A DNA stretch of 64,000 bases, taken from NCBI GenBank assembly GCA_016508695.1, contig VNKQ01000002.1, positions 248,001 to 312,000 of the forward strand. The letters are read 5' to 3'. Within the stretch, counting starts at the first letter, position 1, and every line of letters starts with the position of its first letter. The notes under the pieces were generated by a model. That model saw nothing but the letters and a program-made list of their open reading frames with translations, ran no database searches and was not told where the DNA came from. The translations under genes were made by a program, and so were the position numbers. Of the stretch, positions 42,880 through 55,266 are shown one piece after another. This DNA is from Hyphodiscus hymeniophilus (taxonomy: Eukaryota > Ascomycota > Leotiomycetes > Helotiales > Hyphodiscaceae).

Positions 42880-45800
42880 ATGCCACGATACCACGCCCTT
42901 GACACTGCCATCACACTATGCGTTTGGGATCCGCAGATGGTCGGGACAGAGAGGAATGAAGGCATTGGCAATGCCGCTGAAAAAGGGCGTCCCAATCATT
43001 CGAAGCACAACGGAACCTTGCGACCAAAAGCAAAAGAGACCTATGGCCCAGCCATTGGATGCGTCGTTGATGAACTCGAGGAAGCATACTTTGAAGGCTA
43101 TGAAGGCGTTGACTTCCTAGATCCTGGTATGCCGTTCTACCTGGTCAAGGCTGGCAGCGAACTTTTCGTTTCTAAAAGAGACGAACCTCGCGAACCTTTC
43201 ATGGCCCTGGAAGACTCGACTTTGATGGAAACTCCAGCCAACTTACCCACCAATAGCACCGCGGATACTCGCTCTTCGCCACAATCTTCAGCACTTTCTA
43301 GCGTTGACAGCGACTTCTTCACGCCCCAAAGAGGATCAGCTAGTACACCAGAAAGAGGAAACTCAAATGAGCGTCAAGGTGAGCCAATAGCGCAATCAAC
43401 CTTGAGCAGCGCTTGCTAAATTTCGACTCCAGAAACCGTTGAGAAAGCTGTTTCGAGTCCTAACACCTTCCGATCGAATCACACAGCGCGAAACGCAAAT
43501 GCCTCCCGAGTACCAGTTGCAATCAAAGTCGATCTTTCCCAAAGATCATTTGCTTCTTCGATCAACACCAATCAACGCCAAGAGATATGCATCACGATAT
43601 TTTACAATGGTAAGTTGTCTGGTGTGATATCCCCGGGAAGACTTTCAACTTTTGTGAGCATGTCACGAAGTTTAAATTCTTTTCACAAGTCAAGTGAAAG
43701 ACGACTTCGACGAATTTCAAGCCTCAGACTCCATTCTTGAGGCTATATTCCACAATACAAATTTTGCAAGAACTCACGCAGACACAGGCGAGCTTACCCA
43801 CTCTCGAATTGTTCGACCGAATACTTTCAGCAGTCTCCACGGTCCTGTTGGCGATGAGAAGTACCAATATTACTCTGGTCGTCGAATTGATAGTTGGATT
43901 GAGGTGCCTTGGATCATTGATACTCGTGCAGCAGCTGTTGGAACTAAAGGTCTAGAACTTGGGGATCGTTGGAACAAGATCAACCAGATACTATTAGCAG
44001 AAGCAGATGAATGGGGCCATCACGGTATTTTCAGAAGTCCAATGGGGGAGTACTTTGAGGAGCTTTCGAAACGTCCAGCGCCGGATCTTAAAGAAAATGA
44101 GCAACTGAGAGGAGCGGGTATCGTCGATGTAAGTATATTCTTTCATTCGAAAAACAAGACACAGGCTATTGGGGATTAGAGATCGGAAGCTGCCAGGAGT
44201 GTACGAGACTTTGGGATGGCTACTGCTATCCTAGGTCCGACCTTCTAGTTACTTTAAAACAACAAACTCTCAGAGGGATTCATATAGTTGACACGAATAT
44301 ATCAATGCCAAGCTAACAGTTCTTTCAGGTTATCATTACCCTTGGAAGAACCATTAGTACTGCTGTCTCAGGTCTTCGTGGACCTCGTCGAAAGCTTCCT
44401 GAAGACCGTTGCGGAAAGAACAGAAATCTGGTGGTCGTTCCTGAGGAATTGGGACCGAAAAAAAGAGCCAAAATTGTGGCACAGTTCAATGCGGAGAACA
44501 CATCGATCTCAGCTCAACACTTGCTCAATCATGTCGAATCGAGTATTTCAGAAACCCCAAGACCGCGTTCCAAGGTTGGCTGTTCCGCTAGAAAAGATGA
44601 AGATGTACCGGAAGAGAAAGACTTCTGTTACAGATCAGAGCACATTGGCCTCCGGAAATCAGCAACCAGTACAAGACGTCCGAATACTAGGGTGTCCAAT
44701 GAGCGCGCAAACTATGAATCGTTGGAGCCGTTTCTGCCCATTGTTGACAGGGGGCGAAGTCGCGCTCGCATGCCTCCTCATCCATCGAACAAGGGTGACC
44801 GCCAAGCATTGGTGAATACGCCAGAGACAAGACGATACAAAGCTTCTTCATTACCTTCACCATCTCCATTTACTCGCCAACAACCAGTTCAACCCCGAAA
44901 CCTTCCACAGAAACGATACAAAGGCCTATACTCCGAGGATGATAACCCACCAAAGCGGCGAAAGCTTGACAATGAAATGAAGGCTCTTGGATGTAACTCT
45001 TTCAACTCTGGTGCACTGGTTTCTCCCATCCGTGCCAAGCGTGCAACAAGTAGTCCGGCTACTCCCAGACCCTTCTCGGACATCTCACAGCAGCAGCAAT
45101 CTGATGGAGGGAGATTCTGTCCGTCCACGGACGCAGGTGATCTAGCGGCACCCCCAGTCTGGGTATACCGAAACATTTTGAAGACAGCCCAAGCCATATC
45201 AAACGATATTGTTGCTCCAGCAGAAAATGGTACAAAGAGTCAAAGACCGAAGCCAGGTAGAATCTTTAGGATGGATGGAAGTGACGACGAGCCAAGACGC
45301 TCTGCTAGACCACGGTCCTCTACTAGTAACTCTCACTCACGCCCATCTTTGTTGACGAGTGGGATTAGATCTGTTGCCGGAATGCCCACCGCACCTATCG
45401 AGCACACCCCTCAAGACGGCATAAATAAGACAGCTACATCCAAAGACGCCACGCGTATTGTTTTCAGAGTCAAAGATCAACAGTTTACATCTGCAACCGT
45501 TGATCGTAAAAGGTTCGAGGCTCTTGATATGCATAGTTCTGTCACCGAGGATGGATCCAAAAAAGCTGAAGTCGACGTTGGGAAAAACCTACTTCCGAGC
45601 TCGGGACGGCTACATAGAACATATGTTGTCGACTCACTAGGCAAGAAGACCCCAGCTCCAAAATGCGGTTTACGTGTTGCCTCCCCTTTACTGGGCTATG
45701 GAAGGGGACTACCAGAGACTCCTGCGGATAGAGCTCCAATGCGGGGATTGCCTTCTGGAATTACTAATGAAAGACCACCAACCTTGACGTACGCGCAAGA

Positions 45801-46170
45801 AAATGGCGAAACCTCAATAACAGCACCTAAGCCCGATTCTTCGTTCATGTTCCCAAAGACTTCCACCTCCGAAACCGTAACTTTCACAGGACCACCGGCC
45901 TTAGCAACCACTTTTGCGCACATTAAGACTGCAAACTCACCAGCCCAGGCCGGAACGAAGAGAACGGCCGATGAAGCGTCTTCGCGATTCTGGAAGCCGA
46001 TATCCCTGTGTGACAACTCAGTGCTGACCTATGCGTCTGGCGAACCGTTACCTGGTACGGCCATCGACCCGATTTCGAATCACGTTTATAGGAATATCAA
46101 GGCGGAAAGAGAAGGCGTTTTTAGAGCTAGTGGTGTGTTGATGGGCGTTAGGTTTGTGGTTGGGTTGTGA
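42880..46170 (+). CDS. large, mostly disordered protein of unknown function
   Basis: Four exons, 42880-43378, 43433-43609, 43695-44128 and 44329-46170, encode 983 residues in one frame. Intron 2 ends in AAG. The N-terminal third has ordered segments: RYHALDTAITLCVWDPQM, a DELEEAYFEGYEGVDFLDPGMPFYLVKAGSE block around residues 65-100, QEICITIFYNG at the exon 2/3 junction, and DSILEAIFHNTNFARTH ... YYSGRRIDSWIEVPWIIDTRAAAVGTKG. The C-terminal two thirds is low-complexity, rich in Ser, Pro, Arg and Lys with several basic clusters (PKKRAKI, PPKRRKLD) that look like nuclear localisation signals. The extreme C-terminus is ordered again (VYRNIKAEREGVFRASGVLMGVRFVVG). A nuclear role is likely; nothing more can be said. 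Confidence 0.72.
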
Positions 46171-46424
46171 AAGAGACGAAGAAGAACATGGAAAGATGGA
46201 AAGATAGAGGTGAGAGACCTCTCAGAGATTTGCAGACGAGCTTCATGAGTTGGGGTTATTTGCTGAGCTTTTGCAAGAGATAGAATTTGCGGTGCAAGTA
46301 TTCTCGCAAGAATAAGATGAGCAATGTGAACCTATGGAATTGCTAGGCTTTGTTTTTATAGATATCAATAAACTTTGCTCGCCCAGCGCCATAAACACCA
46401 GTCATCTCATCGAAAGCAATAATA
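46171..46424. other. short intergenic space between convergent genes
   Basis: Contains the 3' ends of the disordered protein gene (+) and the PPIL4 homologue (-). Nothing else seen. Confidence 0.5.
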
Positions 46425-47910
46425 TTATCTCCCACCACGAGGGCGGTAATTGTCATTTCCACGACGTCTACCTCGGTCTTCGTCCCGACCATCGTAATCC
46501 CTCTCTCTACCACCACGCTCCCTCTCACCACCTCTTCCCCTATCATCAAACTCCCTCTCCCTTTGAGGACTTCGACTCCGGCTCCTATCCCTCTTCTCGC
46601 CATCATACTTCCCCTCTCTTTCATGCCTCCTCCGCAACTCATCCTCATCATAAACCATGCCATAGCGATCCCTCCGCCCACCTCCGTACTCCGCAGCTTT
46701 GTACTGTCTCTTCTTCTCCAGCCCACTCACCCCACCAAACCCACCGCCTCCTTGTCTCCGCTTTTGATTTGTCTTATCCCGCCACGTATCGGAGAGCTTG
46801 GACACGGACTGTGAGAAATCGACGTGGATTCTGTGGTCGTCGATGAGCACGCCTTGCATTTTGAAGTATGCTTGCTCGCAAGAGGTCTGGTCTTCATATT
46901 CGATGAAGGCGTATTGCAGGCTGTCGCCGGTACGTTTGTCGCGGATTACTTCGCAGGAGAGGATTTTGCCGAAGCGGGAGAATATTAGTTCGAGGTCCTC
47001 ATCTGGGAGTTTCATTAGCAACTGGCCTTCAATAACGCGAGGGCCAAGAGGCACATACCTGTCGTAACAGGATTGAGCTTGCAAACGAACAAGACATTCT
47101 CAGGGGGTTTGACTTCAGCGAAGGGTAGATCGCCAACCATTTCCAAGGTCAACGCCTGAGCTCTCGCCTCCCGTTCCCTCCTCACCCTCTCAACTGCCTC
47201 TGCATCACCATCATCCTCCAGTTTGTCATCCTCTCCTATCCTAACCGTAGCCAGTTGCGCCTTGCTTGGTAGTGGGCTCTCTGGTGGCTCGACGAGTCCT
47301 TCGGGATCATCGTATGGATCGTCCAGGATGACCGTATGCTTGATCCTGATATCCACCAGTGGCCTTCCCTTCTCATCGCAAAACGCATCATTGATCTTCT
47401 CCAGCGCATCGAAACCTTCTACCACCTTCCCAAATATCGCAGCCTTCCCATCCAGATAATCAAGGTCGTCTCCCAACGTTATGATGAACTGACTCCCCGC
47501 CAACCTCTCCTCCGGATCTCTCGCACTCGGCACCGTCGCAAAGCTGACCGTCCCCCGCTCAGCATGTTTAAGCCTCGAATGGAAATCCGCTTTGAAAGTC
47601 TTCCTACCAGGATTTTGGGTGGGAACGAGACCCCATATCGAAGAGCCGCCGTCGGAGTCTTGAGAGGATGGACCTAAAGGATCACCGGTCTGGAAGGAGA
47701 AATTTTTCTGTACAGAGTGTACCGGAGAGAAGTTGTAGTACTTTATCTTGCACAGCTTGAGGAAGCTAAAGGGTGTTAGGAGCTGGGGGTTCAGTTATTC
47801 CATTACTTTAGGAGGGGTTAGGCCACTTACTTTTCGCAGAGTCTGGGGGAGTAGTCGACGAGGAGGTCAATAACGATATCGCCAGCAGAAGTCTCGAGGA
47901 TGACGCTCAT
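46425..47910 (-). CDS. peptidyl-prolyl cis-trans isomerase-like 4 (cyclophilin-RRM protein)
   Basis: Three exons on the minus strand, 47910-47831, 47765-47059 and 47002-46425, encode 454 residues. The N-terminal cyclophilin domain (about 1-165) starts MSVILETSAGDIVIDL and includes FSPVHSVQKNFSFQTGDP, GTVSFATV, GSQFIITLGD and GKAAIFGKVVEG. As in PPIL4, several canonical cyclophilin active-site residues are changed (HSVQKNFSFQTGD in place of the usual RVIPNFMIQGGD), so isomerase activity may be weak. An RRM follows (about 249-328): RNP2 VLFVCKL and RNP1 YAFIEY. The tail is rich in RS, RD and RG (RDRSRSRSPQ, RPRGGR). PPIL4 is a spliceosome-associated nuclear protein. Fungal orthologues are named cyp6 in some genomes. 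Confidence 0.93.
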
Positions 47911-50900
47911 TGTCACGGGATTATAAGTGCGTCTTGCCTCGAGGTAGACAGCTAGACTCGAAGGGACCTTGTTTCGATGTCGAAAGCGTGTAGAGCGTGA
48001 TCTGCATGAGTTCTCAATGATAAAATAACGCCAAGTTATTAATAAAATTCTGTTTCACGTGATGTCATGGCACTGGGCTTGACTAATATTGGCTAGCTAC
48101 ACCTCACGCTGAGCTAAGATCCACCATCGTGAACATGACATCTGCTGCTCTTCTTCCTCTGCTCCAAAAACCCTCCGATTGAGCAGCGACTTAATGATCC
48201 CGCACTGCAGCAACCGTCTCTATGATACACCAAATCTTTCTTTCTCCAGCGAAGTCAACGTTTCAGGAATTACGATGACTTCCATGCGGACCAGTGCAGG
48301 ACGTTTCAAGGGGCGATTTGGATGTTGTAAAGCAAGGCATGCGATATCCTCTCATTCCCAATTCTGTGTATGAAGAAGGATTTTTTCTCAAAAGGAACAC
48401 ACGATACACAGACTTCCAAAGCTTTGGTTTTCGCCCTTTCGCCTTCTTCCACTCAAATATCTGGCCTTGGAGTCAAGTCATGCCAGGTACATTGGTTGTT
48501 TCACGCGTACCTACGCCATTCCAATCCCTGAGCTGATCTGCTGTCCACCTTAACGGCGCAACGCACACAACAAATCCTCCGAACAATGCTAAGTTACTAT
48601 TGGCAGACTCATCTGAGGCTCATTCATGCCTGAGGAGGCTTTAGGGTGGCTGTCTAGGACTCTGCTATCAGGACATTTAGGTTTAGGGCCTAGGTCTGAT
48701 GGCAACTGCCATTTTTCGTGCCTGGCACTTAATCTGAGCTTGGCTATCTTGTGTAGCCCATCCGATCAGCAGTTTACTTTGTGGAACGTAAGACGGTAGC
48801 TCGCTTTTGTCAACCTATCCATATTTGGCCGCATACGGGTTGGCCAAAGTTGCAAATCAAATCGACTTCCATTGCTGTCTTGCAGTATCGTATCCTTTCG
48901 TGCAGCAGATCTTTTCAATTCTCACACCCTGACGATTCCCAGGTTGCTGGGAGAATATCTCTTGATCATTGGATGTGGGATCTCAGGTCCCCTTAGGACT
49001 CTCCGCAAGACTCTTAGTTTCACGGGAAGATGCATACTCTAGGTTCTGACAAGAGTGCTTTCTTTGTGTTGGAAGCAGCCATCCGCGACGAATCTCGACT
49101 GTTCCGAGACATGCACGCCACGTCCACGTGCGCCAGCCACAAGTTAGACCCTTGAAGTCTGCCTTTGCTGCTCAAGCAGTGGATACTGAGAGATCGTAAG
49201 GGATCAACCCTCAGGAACGGGGAAAGAAAGGGCCGCCCCACTTATCCACGTCCACTGGCCCCTGGTCTCCATCCGACTTATGTTGTCACCTTCAAGTCAT
49301 ACACGCAGACACTTCATCGTACAACAGCATCGAGTTGTGGCCGAATATTCACAGGTGGCCGTGGTTAAATATCAATTCTGTCTCCTCCAACGCTCCTCAC
49401 TTGACTCCGTTCATTCTCATGACAATGGCCTTCCCGGGCTTGAATCTTCATATGGATCTGGACACTCTTCGAACACTGCATTGCCCCTAGTTTCACAGAC
49501 CACTATGACTGAGGAACTATCGAGAGATTGATAGAAGTTATCGGGTGTCTGTTCCGATGACTTCGTCCCATTTTCGCTCCGAAACTCGAATCGGAGCTTA
49601 CACTCTCCATGCTCGATTCGAATCTCGGCATGCCGATCGTAATGAGTTACGTCTTCTCTTCTCTTGTTCCTTGGCATATTAAAGAACATTCTGCAGCATG
49701 CAGTGAAACCTCTCACTGGCCAAACGTATCACGATCTCTTGACGCTAAGAGATTTTGCGTTTGGCCCCCTTTGCAGAACATTCTCAAGAGATCTTGGCCA
49801 TCGCGCTTCCACCCCCCTTTTCTTCGAATCAATATAGATGCGCTCCTGCAGAATCTTTGTAACCCACGGTTTATCGTCATCTAGCATAGGGCTCCCAAAC
49901 AGGGAGAGCAATCATCTGTGCCCTGGCCTGTGGTACTCGCATTCGAATTTGGTTACGGTTTTCGGCGTATACAAACGAATCCGGGAAAATGTCCGCTGTT
50001 TACAAGTTACTTCTCCAATTAGACACCCCGCTCTCCTTCAAGCAAATATTTCCTCCTGCGCAGAGGATTCAGACATTTCAAGGTAACTGTTCTACCGCAT
50101 TCTGCATATTGTCAATTGAAAATGTGTACAGTGGCTTATGTTGCATAGTGAGGCTGTACTTGGCCTCTTGATGGCGGCCGTAATACGAGACGCAAACACG
50201 ATGCAGATGAGAGATTGGCTGATGTAGAAAAAGTTGACTGGCAGGTTTGCTATAGATGATTGCGCACTACGGTGCTGCCCCATTTCCTTCTTCGGGTCCT
50301 GTGACTTGCTCCGTGGAGCGGTCAAGATTATTCCAGCTTGCATCAAAGTGCACAGGATCGCTAGGTTTAAATACCATTGGCCAATTTTGAGCAAGGATGT
50401 AGTTCTGCTGGCATGCATCGGGTGTGCTATGGTGCATGCACTGAAATGTTGGTGTCCTTCTGATCGAGGAACAGTCGAGGAATCCAAAATATTCAAGATC
50501 CTCATTCAATGTGAGATGATACACAAGATTTACGTTTGCGCAAAGTTGTACGATAACGGTTGGAAAGTCAACTGAGCCTCTTCATCGTTGTTTGCTACTT
50601 TATGCTGCTTGGCGCCCTGTCGTTATCTGTCACATCAGATTGCACGCTGCGAGAGCGTCTAGAAAGCAATCGCTCCCCGGGCCAATCCTCCGGCAGTTGA
50701 AGAAATCGCCTGTCAATTCAAGCCTGGGAGGACAAGTGGTCGGGATTCAGCAGATGCCTACTCCAGATGTATCTCCAATGCTCAATCGAGCTTATTGTGG
50801 AGAGTGTGAGTTCTCGGCGTGTTAGCTTAGGGCATTCATTTCTTTGACTTCTGTTTCATGAAGAAAGACAGGTCTCAATACAGCAGCTCTCGGGGATCCA

Positions 50901-51548
50901 TTCACCAGGGAAGTTCTCAGTCAAGCTTTTCTACCAAAGAAATGCACAGACTTGATGGCCGAGTCGAGACTAGGGACTGTTGAGCCTGACTCTGTTTGTC
51001 GAGATCTTGCGACAGCCTGCGCAGATCATTGCAATGATACGTCCGCCATGCGTGCAAGGACTGCCGTCCTGCAGCGTTCCGTTGTCACACAACAACAGGA
51101 GCAGTGAGGTAGGTACCTTTAGTCTGCCAGACGGCATTGATACTGCAAAGACTGCCATGTTTTGAGGCAATGTTCTTGGTGACATATCATTTTGGTTGTG
51201 CAGACGAAATAATTATCCAAAGATTATCTCATTTACAACAGGGCAAACAATCCAGGCGACCCACCGTCACACAACATCTTATAAGCAGTGGCCTCGCCGA
51301 GCACTCTCAAGGATGTGATCACCTTCGTCCTTTACTTCTCCAATCTGACTGCGACTTGGACATCGAGACCCCTCCCCCTGACACTCGTTTACCTTACAGC
51401 TCGATTCATCAAAGCCAGAAACATTATCCAAGATTTCAAGCTTTTCCTCCAGTCTTTATCTTGGACTTTGCAGAAGTCTTCCAATGTAAGTTGAACATGT
51501 CAGAACCTTAAATCTCGACGAGGAGGATGTTAACATAGATTTACTCAG
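47911..51548. other. 3.6-kb gene-poor stretch
   Basis: The largest gap in the window. Only frames up to 137 codons, overlapping on opposite strands (for example 49417-49716 minus against 49609-49884 plus, and 50092-50505 minus against 50234-50575 plus). No domain, no repeat structure and no transposon ends were seen. The right part probably holds a long leader for the Zn2Cys6 gene, whose ATG follows an acceptor-like CTCAG. Confidence 0.4.
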
Positions 51549-53102
51549 ATGGTAACTCGGGGGACATATTTTGACGAAGACGATTACTCCGCACGCCGGT
51601 ACAGCAACCGGGGACATGGCTACCCTCTAAACCACGAAAGAGACCAACCACTGCCGCCGACTCAGCATACTCCGTACTCTCGTCAGAATGTGTCTTCTCA
51701 TAACTCTAATAACAGACAGAGTCCTGAGCAGGATATGAATTCGGCTCCCAGACGACGGATCCCAGTTGCTGTAAGTAAATAACATTTTCAAATACTCTGG
51801 ATCCAAGCTGATTACTTATTTGTCAGTGTGGCCGCTGCCGAAAGCGGAAGATACGTTGCAGCGGAGATCCTGGTAATGGCCAGCCCTGTGTCAACTGCAA
51901 AACCGCTGGCAACGATGCCTGCCAGTTTTTGAGGGTGCGTTGAAACTTCAGATTCTCCTATTAGACGTTGTTCTTTTGTTGATAACGTCAATCTAGGTCT
52001 CATCCACGGAAGCACAGATGAAGAATGATGGTACGGACTTTTCGTATGATTCTGCTCCAACTGCTGCAGTATCCCGAGTCAACTGCCGCATGAGTGTATA
52101 TGGACCACAGCATCAGCCCTATACCCCACAAGTCACTCCGTTGGGCCAAGATACATACCCCCCATATCGACACAGCTCTCTCTCCACCTACCAACCCGTC
52201 AAGTACTACGCTATATCGTCTTATAATGACTTTGCAGACGAGAATGTCGACTACGGAATACCGACATCCAACTATTCCGTTCTCAATCAAGATCCCATCA
52301 ATATTCCATACAACAATGTCGGATCGGCACGTTGGGCTCAACATCAGCTTCCCAAAAGCAATTCCTTATTCGTGGAACAGGATGCGCCTTACAATCATTT
52401 ACCATCCTACCCCAATGCCTTTCCCTATCGTCCGAACCTCAACACAGAATCGAAGAGTCTATCGCTACACAGCATGGCGAACGCTCTTTCGCCATCTGTC
52501 AGCGGCGCGGATCGAGTATTGCCAGCTCCAGCCCCAGTCCACTACCGTACAGCCCAAGTCGCAGGCCCGTATCTTCGATCGACGGATAACTCTCTATCTC
52601 TGTCCCAAGGTCCAGTTTACAACAACAACAACGGCCTGATGGGCACCCATATGATCAACGCCGTTAAAGCTCTCAGCGCAAGTTCATCTTCGGAATCGAT
52701 GACTTCGTCAAGCTATCTCCCTTATCGAGTAGTCCCCCAGATTCCATTCCGTCCTCGCACATGGGCTATGGCACCTCCGCCACCCAAAACCACGATAGTT
52801 ATCCTGGAAGTCATGAAACTCCATCGATGTTCCCCCATAACAACAATTCCTCGGACAACATCAACTACGGGATCAGCCAACCTTCAAGCTCTAATTCGCA
52901 CCGACATCCTTCCATCGCCAGCCAAAATGAAGACTCACAGACGGCAGCGAGCAACGGAAGTGGGGCTCTGGTGAATGGATATCAATATCAACCTCCTGTC
53001 TCAAATCAAGCATCGTATCCTCAGCCGCCATTGCCATTGCGACTACCTGAGCAATCTGCTGCTCAATCCATCATGCCACGGCACTCTGTTAGCGCTACGT
53101 AA
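51549..53102 (+). CDS. Zn2Cys6 DNA-binding protein with one frame break
   Basis: Exons 51549-51770 and 51827-51934 and a long third exon from 51997. The zinc cluster occupies exon 2: C75, C78, C85, C95, C98 and C106 (CGRCRKRKIRC ... PCVNC). The N-terminus is disordered (Arg/Tyr/Asn-rich) and basic just before the cluster (APRRRIPVA). Everything after the cluster is low-complexity, Ser/Tyr/Pro/Asn-rich, with no fungal middle homology domain. It resembles short C6 proteins carrying the zinc cluster and long disordered tails. Near 52725 the coding frame changes: SSSYLPY in one frame continues as SSPPDSIPSSHMGYG in another, ending at 53102. One missing base explains this. A weak-donor intron (GTTCAT at about 52681 to CCCAG at 52740) is the alternative. 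Function unknown. Confidence 0.75.
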
Positions 53103-55266
53103 TTTCAACACTCGCTTCGAGCACATATCTCCTTCGCGTGGCATCTAGACTTAATTACACAGTCCGCAGTGGTATTTACTGTTCATTTTGGGAGAATGAG
53201 CAAGACGAAATACCAAAAAGAGGGTGCAAGGGTTGTCATTGTTCATCCTGCAATCCATTCTTTATCGTTGAGTCTATGCAACATTCATTGGTCAGGGGAA
53301 TACTACATTTTGAGGAGTACACTTTGGACAGCGGGGAGATATTGCGTGGCAGGTACTTGATGGGAGGTTTGAAGCGTGGGTGAATGCTGATTGTGAAAGA
53401 AAATTTGTGAAGGGACGGACTTCTGATGTACTCCATACCAGCTTATTGGGATTTTATTGAGTGGCGCTCTAAAAATCTGATACCGACCTAGCTATTCTCG
53501 TGAGTCTGGCATTCCAATTAATTTATAAAGGCATTCGAGCTCGATTCAACGCTTCATCCTTGCCTAGGTCCGATTGTCTATGGCTGGGCGAAGATGACGT
53601 GCTGGCTTGTTCCTTGGTAGGGGTTTTGGGGGGAAAGGGGAAGCTGCGTGTAATGTCAGATATGGGTCATGGCGTAGTTGTATGAGCTTAAAGAGTATGA
53701 TGAAGTCGATAAACTCTCAGCGAGAGAAGTAAGCCTGCCCTGTTTGGAAGACGACTGTAAAAACTTTGACAAAGAACCCGACTCCGCCACTTAGGTCAAG
53801 TTTGCTCTCGAGTTCTAACGATCCTCAACGCTTCTTTTGCTTATGATTCCCTGTCATCCTCTTTCGGGGCATCATCGGTACCCATCTTCCGTCATTGTTC
53901 GCTGCACTGCCTTTGAACCTAACTTGAGACACCTCGAAAGGATGGACTATGAGTGGTAAAAAGTCGGTTTGCATTGAAAGTCAATTTGCAGTCAACATTC
54001 TTACATAGCCTAAACTTTTTGCGGCCATCGGGCGATTGGCTTTGATACTTACTCCCTAGCAGGCCCATGCCATACCAAGAACAGGTTCTTAATTACCAGC
54101 CTTATTCCAAAGATTCTCTTGGAACAACCTCTATTCATCGTCCAAGCAATACTTCTTGAGTATTCTGAACCTGCAAGTATCATGATTTCAATCCTCTAAT
54201 ACTGCTCGCCATCAAACGAACCGTCGGCCCCTGTACAGTACCCCCAAATCCCAGCTCTCGCTTAAACTCAGGAGAAGTGGGGGGTGCTTGGAGTGCTCCG
54301 ATAAAAACCTAACAAGAAAGACGACTACTGTTTGGAACGTGTATGCCACGGCTATTCAAAAGCTTTTATCCCTCTTTGTCCCTTTAACTAGTTCTACAAT
54401 AGTAACAATCAAGATATGTCTGAGGCCAATATCCTTCCCTCACTCGCACAAAATCGTCGGATCTCTCGTATTCAACTTGTCCCTCGCTTTAGCCACAGCA
54501 GCATGGCCATCAACATAAATACCAGCACTAATTTCGTTGCTGGAATCTCGCTTCAGACCAACTTTGAAGTTCGCTGTTGCAATTTTCAAAGTTGGCGTTG
54601 TTTCATTCTTTGTTCGCTTGGCGATGACTCTTTGACCTTGAAAAAGCCAAGGACGTTATTGGGCAGCTATTCAGGAATAAGGGATCAAGGCTCAAGTTTT
54701 CGATATGCAAGGTAGGCAATAATTGTGGGAAATCTGCCAATTTGTAAAGGTTCAAGTTATTCCGAGCTTTCGAGATTGAAGATTTACAATCTGGGGCCAT
54801 ATCGGACCTCAATCGATTGGCAGGGGATCTCCTGTATATTAACACGTGACCTTTTAGGACTTCCGATTCTCACACTTTATGATTTCCCAACAAGAAGGTT
54901 TGACGAAGCCAAAGTACAAGTAATATCCACATTCTGTGAGTAATAAATTATCGCTCCTCCCTATACAAACCGAAAATCATCACAAGCACCAGGTCACATG
55001 TTGAAGCTAGCCACAACTGCTCTGATCTCGCTTACGGTAGGGCGGTGGCGCTTCCTTTCGTTCGTGCCATGGAAAAACAAAAGTTAAGAATAAGAATTAC
55101 ATCACCGCCAAGTCAAGAAGTCGAGCAATTAGCCGTCCTTCAGATATTTCTTCCATGTATCGAGGTTGTTGGCGAGTGCATGTATTGGTTTAAGGCGTAA
55201 GTTTTACAGACTCCTACCCACATCGACTTCCAACTTGGATCAGCATTCAGCACTCAACATTCCAAG
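53103..55266. other. 2.2-kb gene-poor stretch upstream of the NRPS-like gene
   Basis: Frames up to 99 codons (54416-54715 plus), no family match. The right end is the leader/promoter of the ATRR gene. Confidence 0.4.
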
